From Betaproteobacteria bacterium (GTDB lineage Bacteria; Pseudomonadota; Gammaproteobacteria; Burkholderiales; Ga0077523), in assembly GCA_016125475.1 (NCBI GenBank), contig WGLR01000007.1, positions 57,201-121,200 on the forward strand: 64,000 nt of DNA. The letters run 5' to 3'. A program made the position numbers and the translations under genes. Numbering within the stretch: the stretch's first letter is position 1; every line of letters begins with the position of its first letter. This document shows, one piece after another, positions 10,301 through 19,175 of this stretch. Under the pieces are notes generated by a model. That model searched no databases. It had not been told where the DNA came from and saw only the letters and a list, made by a program, of their open reading frames with translations.

Positions 10301-10407
10301 AGCGCCGACAGCACCGTCAGCTGACCGAGACCCGCCGCGTTCGCTCCTGGCGACACCGCCAAAAGCACAAGCGCGGCAGCGGCCGCGCGTTTCAAACGTT
10401 TACTCAC
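7360..10407 (-). CDS. fimV: FimV-like polar hub / motility assembly protein
   Basis: A 1015-residue protein with FimV architecture. It has a signal peptide (residues 1-24), a conserved periplasmic N-terminal domain (about 25-130) and a Pro/Ala-rich linker. A LysM peptidoglycan-binding domain (about 239-300) is followed by a coiled coil (about 390-434), one transmembrane helix (about 532-553) and a very acidic cytosolic region. The FimV C-terminal TPR-like segment closes the protein (about 965-1015). FimV proteins organise type IV pilus secretins and polar complexes. The GTG start has a GAGG upstream, and the signal peptide follows it directly. It lies between asd and truA as in Pseudomonas and many betaproteobacteria. 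Confidence 0.9.
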   Translation of the reverse strand: MSKRLKRAAAAALVLLAVSPGANAAGLGQLTVLSALGQPFRAEVNLVALKKDELSSLNARLANPDAFRQADLPYTAYVSNLKVSIEKRPNGEPYLRISSSQPLNEPFIDFLVELYSGTGRIVRAYTALVDPPTIPEAKTAAPEAGTAPAAPAQGAQVKPLEPPPVVQGTPAPGQVPPGSVTMPETGTTAQSAPVQPEPMPLQHEIKPEAPAAPPPEPQGMKPEAPATTAAAPAPAEAAPAEYGPVQYGDTLSKIARANMSADVTLDQMLVLLYRNNPDAFAGKNMNRLRTGKVLRLPEPSEYGTVTPEVAHKEVRVQAANWRAYRERLAAAASGGAATTEEPAGPTASGKVSTTVAESGPAADESSKDVLRLSKAEPPGSGQAGAGAAEGSAQDRIRSLEEELAAKGKAVADANDRIAKLEKQIKDMQSLLAMKSKGMSEVQNSAGSAGGEGTGTKAVTEPEPPVAPPVAGTPGEAGSHATGEAPVAEGPQPMAPATSEPPAAQPAEPAPPPKPKRKLVQPPPPSLVDDLMGNPLVLGAGALIVAALGALGFMTWKRKAGAKGAGSKGGAGAVNEAPPIGGSEDTFGPAGFAAAAGAAAGAATAESSVAPATGGGDESDALAEAEVFLIYGRDAQAEERLKEAIAVTPERYELHAKLLEIYAKRGDVEAFESVAQQLQMGTGGQGELWEKAVRLGYELDPTNPRYADGRMEDVGEDRTMPGADEEATVQMPAFESNPRDDLDFNLDFDSGPSGSGSSTDLDLNQLGDELASSSTTTTDIDLGLLGDAAEGDEVFDPTQTMRTEVKSGDEGAQETSEMEAFDPTAALAPPDTGDLPTLPGIGMADEGKKAADEGLDFELGGDDTTSGEGVSGTIDDVGFDLDTLKLDSPPLGDTGDGHEESSAGAAAGAGTGELAVPDFDLSTDLEADATRPGTGTSTDLDLSTISLELGDDDSPTIVPTGNKDEKWYDVQTKFDLAKAYQEMGDKEGAREILEEVIAEGDDEQKGAAQGLLAELG

Positions 10408-10440
10408 CGCGCCACCCTCAGACTCTTGGACTGTATAAGA

Positions 10441-10469
10441 AAAATAACATCATGGGGTTACCGATGCAA
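10441..10469 (-). promoter_or_regulatory. Candidate sigma-70 promoter for fimV
   Basis: On the minus strand TTGCAT (10469-10464) and TATTTT (10446-10441) are separated by 17 bases, about 35 bases before the fimV GTG. The surrounding 273-base gap between asd and fimV is unusually AT-rich for this genome, as expected of a promoter. No gene is visible in this gap. Confidence 0.45.
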
Positions 10470-10680
10470 GCTAAACATTCCTCTCACATTTACAGCGTTT
10501 CCGACTATTTTTTCGGCGCATTTGCGCAGAACTGGAGAGTCAATGTCGAAACGCCGCGACACCGGCCCGAGTGCTGCCCGAGGCGGCGCGGCACGGTTCC
10601 GCCTGGCCCGTGTTCCGGATGTGCGCCCGGTCTGTCCGGTCGCCTGGCGGCGGCCGGACGAGCAGACCGGACCTCGCCGC

Positions 10681-11805
10681 TCAGCGACGGGCGAGCAGGA
10701 TGCGGAGCATTCGCCGCAGAGGCTCGGCCGCGCCCCAGAGCAGCTGGTCACCGACCGTGAATGCCGACAGGTAGGTGGGCCCCATGGGAAGCTTGCGCAG
10801 CCGCCCGATCGGCACCGACAGGGTCCCCGACACGGCCGCGGGAGTGAGCGACGCGAGCGAGGCCTCGCGCGTGTTGGGAACGACCTTCACCCACTCGTGC
10901 GCGTCACCGAGAATGTCCTCGATTTCGGCGAGTGCGATGTCGTCCTTGAGCTTGATCGTGAGGGCCTGGCTGTGACAGCGCATCACGCCCACGCGCACGC
11001 ATATCCCGTCGATGGGGATGGCGTCGCTGCCCTCGCGCGCCAGGATCTTGTTGGCTTCGGCCATCGCCTTCCACTCCTCCCGGCTCTGTCCGTTGCCGAG
11101 ATCCTTGTCGATCCAGGGCAGGAGACTGCCTGCGAGAGGATGGCCGAAGTTCGGGACCGGAAAGTCCGGCTCCCCGAGCGCCTTCTGCACGGCGAGATCG
11201 ACGTCGAGAATCGTGGCCGCCGGATCCTTCAGGGCCCCCTTTCCCGCCGCATGGGCCGCGCCCATCTGCTCGATCAGTTCCCGCATGTTCTGGGCACCGG
11301 CGCCCGAGGCCGCCTGGTAGGTCATCGCGGTCACCCATTCGACCGCCCCGATCCGGAACAGGCCGGTCATCGCCATCAGCATCAGGCTCACGGTGCAGTT
11401 GCCACCGATGAAGTTGCGAACGCCGTCGTCGAGGGCGCGGTCGATCACGCCGCGATTGACCGGATCGAGAACGATGGTCGCGTCCTCGTTCATCCGCAGG
11501 GCCGACGCCGCATCGATCCAGTAGCCGGACCACCCGGCCGCACGCAGCTTCGGATGGACGGCATTCGTGTAGTCACCGCCCTGACAGGAAACGACCGCAT
11601 CCATCTCGGCCAGCCGTTCCACGCCGTTCGCGTCCTCGAGCGCACCCGTGGCGCGCCCGATCGCGGGGCCATCGCCTCCCACGTTGGACGTGCTGAAGAA
11701 CACCGGCTCGATGTCCTCGAAATCGCTTTCCGCCACCATGCGCTGCATGAGGACGGACCCCACCATTCCACGCCAACCCACGAAACCGACGCGCATAGCT
11801 GCCAT
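10681..11805 (-). CDS. asd: Aspartate-semialdehyde dehydrogenase
   Basis: A 374-residue NADPH enzyme that reduces aspartyl phosphate to aspartate semialdehyde, the branch point to lysine, threonine and methionine. The N-terminal [13 protein letters not shown] is the NADP loop of the gram-negative Asd type, and the catalytic Cys lies in Gly-Gly-Asn-Cys-Thr-Val-Ser. Three starts are close together: GTG 11814, ATG 11805 and ATG 11796. The middle one has the best-spaced GGGGTG; the last would give the most typical N-terminus. It is placed between leuB and fimV, as usual. Confidence 0.95.
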   Translation of the reverse strand: MAAMRVGFVGWRGMVGSVLMQRMVAESDFEDIEPVFFSTSNVGGDGPAIGRATGALEDANGVERLAEMDAVVSCQGGDYTNAVHPKLRAAGWSGYWIDAASALRMNEDATIVLDPVNRGVIDRALDDGVRNFIGGNCTVSLMLMAMTGLFRIGAVEWVTAMTYQAASGAGAQNMRELIEQMGAAHAAGKGALKDPAATILDVDLAVQKALGEPDFPVPNFGHPLAGSLLPWIDKDLGNGQSREEWKAMAEANKILAREGSDAIPIDGICVRVGVMRCHSQALTIKLKDDIALAEIEDILGDAHEWVKVVPNTREASLASLTPAAVSGTLSVPIGRLRKLPMGPTYLSAFTVGDQLLWGAAEPLRRMLRILLARR

Positions 11806-11915
11806 CTGGAACACCCCACCACTCGGTCAGAAATGCCGGGCACCTCGTTCGCCCGGACCACCCGTTGCCGTCCCTGCGACCCGGACATCCGTGCGGAAGC
11901 CCGGATCCCCGCCCG

Positions 11916-12998
11916 TCAGCGATGCGCCGCGTCCGCCAGCGCTGCCACGACGGCGTCGCCCATGGCCTCCGTGCCGATCGGCGTCGCTCCCGGCCCGGCG
12001 ATGTCTCCCGTGCGCCTGCCGTCCTGCAACACGCGCGCCACCGCACGCTCGATGCGCGCCGCAGCCTCCTCGTTGTCGAACGTGTAACGCATCATCATCC
12101 CGAGAGACAGGATGGTCGCGAGCGGGTTCGCGACGTCGCGGCCCGCGATGTCGGGGGCCGACCCGTGAATGGGCTCGTAGAGCCCCTTGCCCTGCGCGTC
12201 GAGCGACGCCGACGGCAGCATGCCGATCGAGCCGGTCAGCATCGAAGCCTCGTCGGACAGGATGTCGCCGAACATGTTGCCGGTGAGGATCACGTCGAAC
12301 TGCTTGGGGGCGCGCACGAGCTGCATGGCGGCATTGTCCACGTACATGTGCGACAGCTCGACGTCCGGGAAGTCGCGCCCGACCTCGGTCACGACCTCGC
12401 GCCAGAGGATGCTCGTGTCGAGAACGTTGGCCTTGTCCACCGAGCACAGCCGCCGCGAACGCTTGCGCGCAATCTCGAATCCGACTCGCGCGATCCTGGC
12501 GATCTCGGATTCCGAATACCTCATCGTGTCGAAGCCTTCCCGTTCGCCCGCGTCGTTCGTGCGTCGTCCACGGGGCTGTCCGAAGTAGATGTCCCCGGTC
12601 AGTTCGCGCAGGATCATGATGTCGAGCCCCGACACCAGTTCCGGCTTCAGGCTCGAGGCGCTCGCGAGTTCCTCGTAGACCATCGCGGGCCGAAGGTTCG
12701 TGAAGAGGCCGAGTTCCTTCCGGATGCGCAGCAGCCCCTGTTCGGGTCGCATCGCGCGCGGCAGGGTGTCGTAGCGCGGGCCTCCCACGGCACCCAGCAC
12801 GATCGCATCGGCTGCGCGCGCGACGTCGAGCGTCTTCGCGGGCAGCGGATCGCCGTCCGCGTCGTAGCCGGCTCCGCCGATGGACGCCGTCTCGACTTCC
12901 ACGGGCAGGCCGTCGGCGCGCAGGCGCTCGAGCACTTTCGTAGCCTGCCGGACGATTTCCGGACCGATCCCGTCCCCCGGGAGAACTGCGATTTTCAT
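11916..12998 (-). CDS. leuB: 3-isopropylmalate dehydrogenase
   Basis: A 360-residue NAD-dependent dehydrogenase that oxidises and decarboxylates 3-isopropylmalate in leucine synthesis. The N-terminus [14 protein letters not shown] is diagnostic. The Mg-binding Asp-containing region and the C-terminal His-Gly-Ser-Ala-Pro-Asp-Ile segment are present. The ATG at 12998 follows AGGAAG; an in-frame TTG 33 bases upstream is unlikely. It is third in leuC-leuD-leuB. Confidence 0.97.
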   Translation of the reverse strand: MKIAVLPGDGIGPEIVRQATKVLERLRADGLPVEVETASIGGAGYDADGDPLPAKTLDVARAADAIVLGAVGGPRYDTLPRAMRPEQGLLRIRKELGLFTNLRPAMVYEELASASSLKPELVSGLDIMILRELTGDIYFGQPRGRRTNDAGEREGFDTMRYSESEIARIARVGFEIARKRSRRLCSVDKANVLDTSILWREVVTEVGRDFPDVELSHMYVDNAAMQLVRAPKQFDVILTGNMFGDILSDEASMLTGSIGMLPSASLDAQGKGLYEPIHGSAPDIAGRDVANPLATILSLGMMMRYTFDNEEAAARIERAVARVLQDGRRTGDIAGPGATPIGTEAMGDAVVAALADAAHR

Positions 12999-13163
12999 GA
13001 TGTCATCTTCCTGAAGAAATGCGGCCGGCAACCGTCCGATGCCGAACCGTCACGACAGTACGGAACAGAAGGTGCGCCTGTCCGTGGCACGGGCGTAGCG
13101 TCGGCACCTGCCGGGCGTCCGGGCGTGCGTCGACCGCATCGGCCGAAGGCGCGCCCTCTTCGG

Positions 13164-13802
13164 TCACGCGAACTGCCAGGGCTGCGCGGCCTTGTGCCGT
13201 TCCTCGAACGCCCGGATCTCGTCGGCGCGCTGAAGCGTGAGGCCGATCTCGTCCAGGCCTTCGACGAGGCAGTGCTTGCGGAACGCGTCGATCTCGAACC
13301 CGAACTCCTGGCCACCGGGCGCGACGACCTTCTGACGCACGAGATCCACGGTGAGCTGGTAACCGGGTGTCGCGAGCGTTTCCATGAAGAGACGGTCGAC
13401 GGTAGCCGAGGGCAGGATGACGGGCAGCAGCCCGTTCTTGAAACTGTTGTTGAAGAAGATGTCCGCGTAGCTCGGCGCGACGATCGCGCGGAACCCGAAG
13501 TCCATGAGCGCCCACGGCGCGTGCTCGCGGGACGACCCGCAGCCGAAATTCTCGCGCGCGAGCAGGATGCTCGCGCCCTTGTACCGCGGCTGGTTCAGGA
13601 TGAACTCGGGATTCGGCGTGCGCGAGGCGGGGTCCATGCCGGGCTCGCCGTGATCGAGGTAGCGCCATTCGTCGAACAGGTTCGGGCCGAAGCCGCTGCG
13701 CTTGATCGACTTGAGGAACTGCTTGGGAATGATCGCGTCGGTGTCGACGTTCGCGCGATCGAGCGGCGCGACCAGTCCCTGGAGGATCGTGAACTTTTCC
13801 AT
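13164..13802 (-). CDS. leuD: 3-isopropylmalate dehydratase small subunit
   Basis: The 212-residue swivel subunit of isopropylmalate isomerase, partner of LeuC. The motif [14 protein letters not shown] is the substrate-binding signature, and Asn-Val-Asp-Thr-Asp-Ala-Ile-Ile-Pro near the N-terminus is typical. It starts 15 bases after the leuC stop. A 165-base gap without a visible gene separates it from leuB. Confidence 0.97.
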   Translation of the reverse strand: MEKFTILQGLVAPLDRANVDTDAIIPKQFLKSIKRSGFGPNLFDEWRYLDHGEPGMDPASRTPNPEFILNQPRYKGASILLARENFGCGSSREHAPWALMDFGFRAIVAPSYADIFFNNSFKNGLLPVILPSATVDRLFMETLATPGYQLTVDLVRQKVVAPGGQEFGFEIDAFRKHCLVEGLDEIGLTLQRADEIRAFEERHKAAQPWQFA

Positions 13803-13817
13803 GAGTGACTCCCGGGC

Positions 13818-15224
13818 TCAGAGTTGCCGAACGTCGACGAAACGGCCCGCAATCGCGGCCGCGGCAGCCATGGCCGGGCTCACGAGGTGGGTGCGCCCGC
13901 CGGCTCCCTGCCGGCCCTCGAAGTTGCGGTTCGACGTGGAGGCACAGCGCTCGCCGGGTTCGAGGCGATCGTCGTTCATGGCGAGACACATGGAGCAGCC
14001 GGGCTCGCGCCATTCGAAACCGGCATCCCGGAAGACGCGATCGAGTCCTTCCGACTCGGCCTGACGCTTCACGGGCCCCGACCCCGGCACGACCATCGCG
14101 AGCTTGACGCCCGACGCGACGGTTCGACCCTTCACGACCTCGGCAGCGGCACGCAGGTCCTCGATGCGCGAATTGGTGCAGGAGCCGATGAACACCTTGT
14201 CGATGCCGATCGACGTGATCGGCATGTTCGGCTGGAGCCCCATGTACTGCAGGGCACGCTCCACGGACTGCCGCTTCACCGGATCCTCGATGCGCCTGGG
14301 ATCCGGCACGTGCCCGAGCACGCTGCCGACCATCTCGGGGGAGGTGCCCCACGTCACCTGGGGCTGGATGTCGGCCGCCCGCAGCGTCACGAGCCGGTCG
14401 AACTGCGCGCCCTCGTCCGAGCGCAGCGTACGCCAGTACGCGACCGCCCTGTCCCAGAGATCGCCTTTCGGCGCGAACGTGCGCCCGCGGACGTAGTCGA
14501 TGGTCTTGTCGTCGACGGCCACCATGCCGGCGCGCGCGCCGGCCTCGATGGCCATGTTGCAGAGGGTCATCCGCCCTTCCATCGAGAGGGAACGCACGGC
14601 TGCCCCGCCGAACTCGATGGCATGACCGGTCCCGCCGGCGGTTCCGATGGTGCCGATGATCGCGAGCGCGACGTCCTTCGCCGTGACGCCGCGACCTAGC
14701 GCTCCGTCCACCTGCACGGCCATGCGCCGCGACTTCTTCATGTTGAGTGTCTGGGTCGCGAGGACGTGCTCGACCTCGGAGGTGCCGATACCAAACGCGA
14801 GCGCCGCAAACGCGCCGTGCGTGCTGGTGTGCGAGTCGCCACAGACGACGGTCATGCCGGGGAGCGTCGCGCCCTGTTCCGGGCCGATGACGTGCACGAT
14901 GCCCTGCCGCCCGTCGAGGAACGGGAAGTACGCCTTGGCGCCGAAGGAACGCATGTTCGCGTCGAGCGTCTCGACCTGGAGCCGCGACACGGGATCCTGG
15001 ATGCCTTCGTCCCAGTTGCGCGTCGGCGTGTTGTGGTCGGCCGTGGCAACGACCGAGTCGACCCGCCACGGCTTGCGCCCCGCGAGCTTCAGGCCTTCGT
15101 ATGCCTGCGGGCTGGTCACCTCGTGCACCAGGTGGCGGTCGATGTAGAGGAGGGCCGTGCCATCGGCGTCCTCGCGGACCACGTGACTCGACCAGAGCTT
15201 GTCGTAGAGGGTTTGCGGCTGCAT
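13818..15224 (-). CDS. leuC: 3-isopropylmalate dehydratase large subunit
   Basis: The 468-residue aconitase-family subunit that isomerises 2- to 3-isopropylmalate. The cysteines expected to hold the 4Fe-4S cluster are seen in Ile-Gly-Ser-Cys-Thr-Asn-Ser-Arg and Gly-Cys-Ser-Met-Cys-Leu-Ala-Met-Asn. Its [12 protein letters not shown] segment is also family-specific. It is first of the leuCDB group; the preceding MFS gene ends 59 bases upstream. No leuA is present in the window. Confidence 0.97.
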   Translation of the reverse strand: MQPQTLYDKLWSSHVVREDADGTALLYIDRHLVHEVTSPQAYEGLKLAGRKPWRVDSVVATADHNTPTRNWDEGIQDPVSRLQVETLDANMRSFGAKAYFPFLDGRQGIVHVIGPEQGATLPGMTVVCGDSHTSTHGAFAALAFGIGTSEVEHVLATQTLNMKKSRRMAVQVDGALGRGVTAKDVALAIIGTIGTAGGTGHAIEFGGAAVRSLSMEGRMTLCNMAIEAGARAGMVAVDDKTIDYVRGRTFAPKGDLWDRAVAYWRTLRSDEGAQFDRLVTLRAADIQPQVTWGTSPEMVGSVLGHVPDPRRIEDPVKRQSVERALQYMGLQPNMPITSIGIDKVFIGSCTNSRIEDLRAAAEVVKGRTVASGVKLAMVVPGSGPVKRQAESEGLDRVFRDAGFEWREPGCSMCLAMNDDRLEPGERCASTSNRNFEGRQGAGGRTHLVSPAMAAAAAIAGRFVDVRQL

Positions 15225-15283
15225 GACGATTCTCCGGAGAGCCTTGGATTATGTCACAAGGGGTGGGGGACTCGAAGGCCGGA

Positions 15284-16441
15284 TCATCCGTCCCGCGGCG
15301 CCCCGGGACGGAGCCACCGTGCGGCCAGCCCGAAGGCGAGCAGGCCGGCCAGAGCACCTGCAGTGAAGGTCCACTGCCCGCCCACGCGTTCCCAGAGCAG
15401 CCCGCTGAGGACTCCCCCGGCCGCGCCTCCCGCTCCGAAGCCGATTCCGGAGTACAGGGCCTGCCCCTTCGACTGATGACGTCCGCGAAAGAACCGGTGC
15501 ACGAGCCCGACCGCGGAGCCGTGGAAGATGCCGAACGTGGCGGCGTGTGCCGCCTGGGCCAGCACGACGACTGCGTGGACGTCCGGCAGCCAGCCGATCA
15601 CGAGAAAGCGCACGAACGCGACCGCGTACGCGAACAGCAGCAGATACCGCGGCTCGAAGCGGGCCGTGAGGCGGCTCCAGGCGAAGAACACGCCGATCTC
15701 GCAGACGACGCCGAGCGCCCAGAGCAGTCCGACGTGTGCCTTCGAGTAACCGTGGTCGACCAGCCAGATCGAGTAGAAGGTGTTGTAGGGGCCGTGTGCG
15801 ACCGACATCAGGAAGCAGCTCGCGAACAGTGCGAGCACCTCGGGTCGACGCAGAACGCCCAGCAGACCGTGTGCGTCCTCGTGGTGCGCATGTGGCCTCG
15901 CCTCGGGGACGAGATACGCGCTCACGGCGTGGAAGGCCAGCAGCAAGGCGATCAGCCACAGCAGCGAGCGCGTGCCGGCGAGATCGAGAAGGTAGCCGCC
16001 ACCGACCACCGTCGCGACGAAACCGATCGACCCCCACGCCCGGATGCGCCCGTATCCGGAGTGGCGCTCGCCCAGGTGCGCCATCGTGGTGGCCTCGACG
16101 AGGGGCAGCGAACCGCACCAGAAGAGGTTCATGACGAGCATCACGCCGAACAGCCAGGCGAACGACACGCCCAGGAAGACGCCCGCGTACACGATCATCG
16201 TGACGGTCGCGGTCAGGCGCACGATGGCGGTCCGGCGGTCGCGATGGTCCGCGAGCCAGCCCCAGAGCGCCGGGCCGAAGACGCGCGTGACCGGCACGAG
16301 CGCGAGCAGCGTGCCGATCTCCGCCGCACTCATCCCGACGGACCTGAGATACAGCGGCCAGAACGGCGCGTAGGCCCCGAGAAACGCGAAATACCAGAAA
16401 TAGAACGTCGCGAGCGCGAAGGCCGGCGAGCCTGCCTTCAT
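15284..16441 (-). CDS. MFS transporter, HcaT / MFS_1-like family
   Basis: A 385-residue major facilitator with about twelve hydrophobic helices. The Trp/Phe-rich first helix (Tyr-Phe-Trp-Tyr-Phe-Ala-Phe-Leu-Gly) and the loop Trp-Gly-Trp-Leu-Ala-Asp-His-Arg-Asp-Arg-Arg after helix 2 resemble the 3-phenylpropionate-permease (HcaT) branch. The substrate cannot be read from the sequence. The ATG at 16441 is chosen because upstream alternatives lie inside aroC; no clear ribosome site is seen. It follows aroC by 25 bases and is probably cotranscribed with it. Confidence 0.8.
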   Translation of the reverse strand: MKAGSPAFALATFYFWYFAFLGAYAPFWPLYLRSVGMSAAEIGTLLALVPVTRVFGPALWGWLADHRDRRTAIVRLTATVTMIVYAGVFLGVSFAWLFGVMLVMNLFWCGSLPLVEATTMAHLGERHSGYGRIRAWGSIGFVATVVGGGYLLDLAGTRSLLWLIALLLAFHAVSAYLVPEARPHAHHEDAHGLLGVLRRPEVLALFASCFLMSVAHGPYNTFYSIWLVDHGYSKAHVGLLWALGVVCEIGVFFAWSRLTARFEPRYLLLFAYAVAFVRFLVIGWLPDVHAVVVLAQAAHAATFGIFHGSAVGLVHRFFRGRHQSKGQALYSGIGFGAGGAAGGVLSGLLWERVGGQWTFTAGALAGLLAFGLAARWLRPGAPRDG

Positions 16442-16466
16442 CGGCGGGGGGACGTGGCGCGGAGAG

Positions 16467-17630
16467 TCAGGATCGCTCGGGATCCGTCGACGCACGCGAC
16501 GGCTGCAGCGGATAGCGCTCGCGCGCACCGTCGGGCGCCACGGCGGGGATCACGGGCGTCGCGACGCTGACGTCCGCGTTCTGGGCTCGGTGACGCAGGC
16601 AGTGATCCATCAGCACGATCGCGAGCATTGCCTCCGCGATCGGGGTCGCACGGATGCCCACACAGGGATCGTGCCGCCCGAAAGTTTCCACGGTGACCGG
16701 CTGACCCGTCACGTCGATGGAGCGTCGCGCGAGACGAATGCTCGACGTCGGCTTGATCGCGACGTGCACCTCGATGTCCTGTCCCGTGGAAATGCCGCCC
16801 AGGATCCCGCCGGCGTTGTTGGACAGAAACCCCTCGGGCGTCATCTCGTCCCCGTGCTCCGTGCCGCGCTGCGCGACCGCCGCGAAGCCCGCACCGATCT
16901 CGACACCCTTCACCGCATTGATACCCATCATCGCGTAGGCGATGTCCGCGTCGAGCTTGTCGTCGACCGGTTCGCCCCAGCCAGGCGGCACTGCCGTCGC
17001 GCTCACGCTCACCCTCGCACCGACCGAGTCGCCCGACTTGCGCAGCTCGTCCATGTAGGCCTCCAGCCTCGGCACGACGTCGGGATCCGCGCTGAAAAAT
17101 GGATTGTCGTGCACGGCATCCCACGAGCGGAACCCCACGGGGATCGGGCCGAGCTGCGACAGCCGGCCGCGGACCTCGATGCCGAACCGCTCGCGCAGCC
17201 ACTTCTTCGCCACCGCACCCGCGGCGACACGCACGGCCGTCTCCCGCGCCGACTGACGTCCGCCGCCGCGGTAGTCCCGGACACCATACTTCTGCCAGTA
17301 CGTGTAATCGGCATGGCCGGGACGGAACGTGTCCTTGATGTTGCCGTAGTCCTGACTGCGCTGGTCCGTGTTCCGGATCAGCATCGCGATCGGCGTGCCC
17401 GTCGTGCGCCCCTCGAAGACACCCGAGAGGATCTCGACCGTGTCGCTCTCCTTCCTCTGGGTCACGAAGCGGGATGTCCCGGGCCGGCGCCGGTCGAGTT
17501 CGGGCTGGATGTCCGTCTCGTCGAGCGACAGCCCGGGAGGGCACCCGTCCACGACGCAGCCGATGCCCGGGCCGTGGCTCTCCCCGAAGGACGTGACACA
17601 GAAAAGGCGGCCGACGGTGTTGCCCGACAT
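16467..17630 (-). CDS. aroC: Chorismate synthase
   Basis: A 387-residue FMN-dependent lyase that makes chorismate from EPSP, the precursor of the aromatic amino acids and folate. The N-terminal [18 protein letters not shown] motif and the middle [10 protein letters not shown] motif are the AroC signatures. AGGAG precedes the ATG. It is divergent from thyA across a 138-base gap. Confidence 0.97.
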   Translation of the reverse strand: MSGNTVGRLFCVTSFGESHGPGIGCVVDGCPPGLSLDETDIQPELDRRRPGTSRFVTQRKESDTVEILSGVFEGRTTGTPIAMLIRNTDQRSQDYGNIKDTFRPGHADYTYWQKYGVRDYRGGGRQSARETAVRVAAGAVAKKWLRERFGIEVRGRLSQLGPIPVGFRSWDAVHDNPFFSADPDVVPRLEAYMDELRKSGDSVGARVSVSATAVPPGWGEPVDDKLDADIAYAMMGINAVKGVEIGAGFAAVAQRGTEHGDEMTPEGFLSNNAGGILGGISTGQDIEVHVAIKPTSSIRLARRSIDVTGQPVTVETFGRHDPCVGIRATPIAEAMLAIVLMDHCLRHRAQNADVSVATPVIPAVAPDGARERYPLQPSRASTDPERS

Positions 17631-17768
17631 GAGAACTCCTGCGCGAATCAGACGCTGAATGGGTAAGGGGAGTCTGCGATTTAATCACAGTAACCGGACC
17701 GGTGTCGCATGCCCGGTCGTTACAATACGGGCTCGCGAAGACTCGCGGCAGTACGAGCTGGAGCCACG

Positions 17769-18563
17769 ATGCAGCAATACCACGACCTCATGAGACGCGT
17801 GCTGGAACACGGCGCGCGCAAGTCCGACCGCACCGGCACGGGAACCCTCAGCATCTTCGGCGCACAACTGCGCTTCGACCTCGCGGAAGGATTCCCGCTC
17901 GTCACCACGAAGAAGCTGCATCTCAGGTCCATCGTTCACGAACTGCTCTGGTTCCTGAAAGGTGACACGAACGTACGCTATCTGCACGAGCACGGCGTGA
18001 CGATCTGGGACGAGTGGGCAGACGCGAGTGGCGACCTCGGCCCCGTCTACGGACACCAGTGGCGCTCGTGGCCCACCCCGGACGGCGGGCACGTCGATCA
18101 GATCACCCAGGTGGTGAACGACATCCGCCGCAATCCGGACTCGCGACGACTGATCGTGTCGGCGTGGAATCCGGCCGATCTGCCCAGGATGGCCCTGTCG
18201 CCCTGCCACGCGCTGTTCCAGTTCTACGTGGCCGACGGGCGGCTGTCCTGCCAGCTCTATCAGCGCAGTGCGGACGTGTTCCTGGGCGTGCCGTTCAACA
18301 TCGCGTCCTACGCACTGCTCACGCTGATGGTTGCCCAGGTCTGCGACCTGCGTCCCGGCGAGTTCATCCACACGTTCGGCGACGCCCACCTTTACCTGAA
18401 CCACCTGGACCAGGCCCGCGAGCAGCTCTCGCGCGAGCTGCGCCCCCTGCCCGTCATGAAACTCGCTCCGGGCGTGCGGGACATCTTCGCGTTCCGCTAC
18501 GACGACTTCGAACTCGTCGGCTACGACCCGCATCCCCACATCAAGGCACCTGTCGCCGTCTGA
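17769..18563 (+). CDS. thyA: Thymidylate synthase
   Basis: A 264-residue enzyme, the same length as the E. coli protein, that methylates dUMP to dTMP using methylene-tetrahydrofolate. Cys146 in Ser-Pro-Cys-His-Ala-Leu-Phe-Gln is the nucleophile, and Asp-Arg-Thr-Gly-Thr-Gly-Thr near residue 20 is the phosphate-binding loop. The ATG at 17769 follows CTGGAG. A longer reading from 17709 adds residues without homology. A TACAAT at 17721-17726 could be its -10 element. folA follows, which recycles the dihydrofolate made here. Confidence 0.97.
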   Translation: MQQYHDLMRRVLEHGARKSDRTGTGTLSIFGAQLRFDLAEGFPLVTTKKLHLRSIVHELLWFLKGDTNVRYLHEHGVTIWDEWADASGDLGPVYGHQWRSWPTPDGGHVDQITQVVNDIRRNPDSRRLIVSAWNPADLPRMALSPCHALFQFYVADGRLSCQLYQRSADVFLGVPFNIASYALLTLMVAQVCDLRPGEFIHTFGDAHLYLNHLDQAREQLSRELRPLPVMKLAPGVRDIFAFRYDDFELVGYDPHPHIKAPVAV

Positions 18564-18620
18564 GCGCAGCCTCGCGGCCGCGAGGAAGTGACCGGCCTCG
18601 ACGGGCCGTACAATCGGGGC

Positions 18621-19175
18621 ATGGAGTCCTCCGCCGCCCCCCCGAATTCACGCCCCGTCGTCACGCTCCTGGTCGCCGTCGCGCGCAACCGGGTGATCGG
18701 TGCGCAGGGACAGCTCCCCTGGCACCTACCCGAAGATCTCGCGCGCTTCCGGGCGGTCACGATGGGCCACGCGATCGTGATGGGCCGCAAGACCTTCGAA
18801 TCCATCGGACGTCTGTTGCCGGGTCGCCGGTCGATCATCGTGACGCGCAACACGCGATACGTCGTGCCCGGCGCGGAAACCGTGCCGTCCGTCGAGGCGG
18901 CACTGTCGCTGTCGGCTGACGATTCAGACGTGTTCGTGATCGGCGGCGGCGAGGTCTACGCGCACGCGCTGCCGCTCGCCGACCGGATTCTCCTCACCGA
19001 GGTAGACCTGGATCCGCCCGGAGACACGTGGTTCCCGCCGATCGACCCCGCACGCTGGCGCGAGGTGTCGCGGGAACGTCACACGAGCCGGACGGGCATC
19101 GGGTTCGCTTACGTGGAATACGCCACGCGCCGCGACGCCCCCGCCGCCGACTACTTCCGTACGCAGTCCACGTAG
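18621..19175 (+). CDS. folA: Dihydrofolate reductase
   Basis: A 184-residue NADPH-dependent reductase that regenerates tetrahydrofolate after ThyA. Leu-Pro-Trp-His-Leu-Pro-Glu-Asp holds the substrate-binding acid, Met-Gly-Arg-Lys-Thr-Phe-Glu-Ser-Ile-Gly is the cofactor loop, and Val-Ile-Gly-Gly-Gly-Glu-Val-Tyr is the second NADPH loop. It has about 12 extra residues before the conserved core and a short extra C-terminus. The last 25 bases overlap, tail to tail, the opposite-strand decarboxylase gene. A GTG at 18588 is a less likely start. Confidence 0.95.
   Translation: MESSAAPPNSRPVVTLLVAVARNRVIGAQGQLPWHLPEDLARFRAVTMGHAIVMGRKTFESIGRLLPGRRSIIVTRNTRYVVPGAETVPSVEAALSLSADDSDVFVIGGGEVYAHALPLADRILLTEVDLDPPGDTWFPPIDPARWREVSRERHTSRTGIGFAYVEYATRRDAPAADYFRTQST

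Noticed and set aside
10452..10760. Short plus-strand reading between fimV and asd
   Set aside because: It overlaps the fimV promoter region and the asd 3' end, and after the first 35 residues has the Arg/Pro/Gly composition of an anticoding frame.
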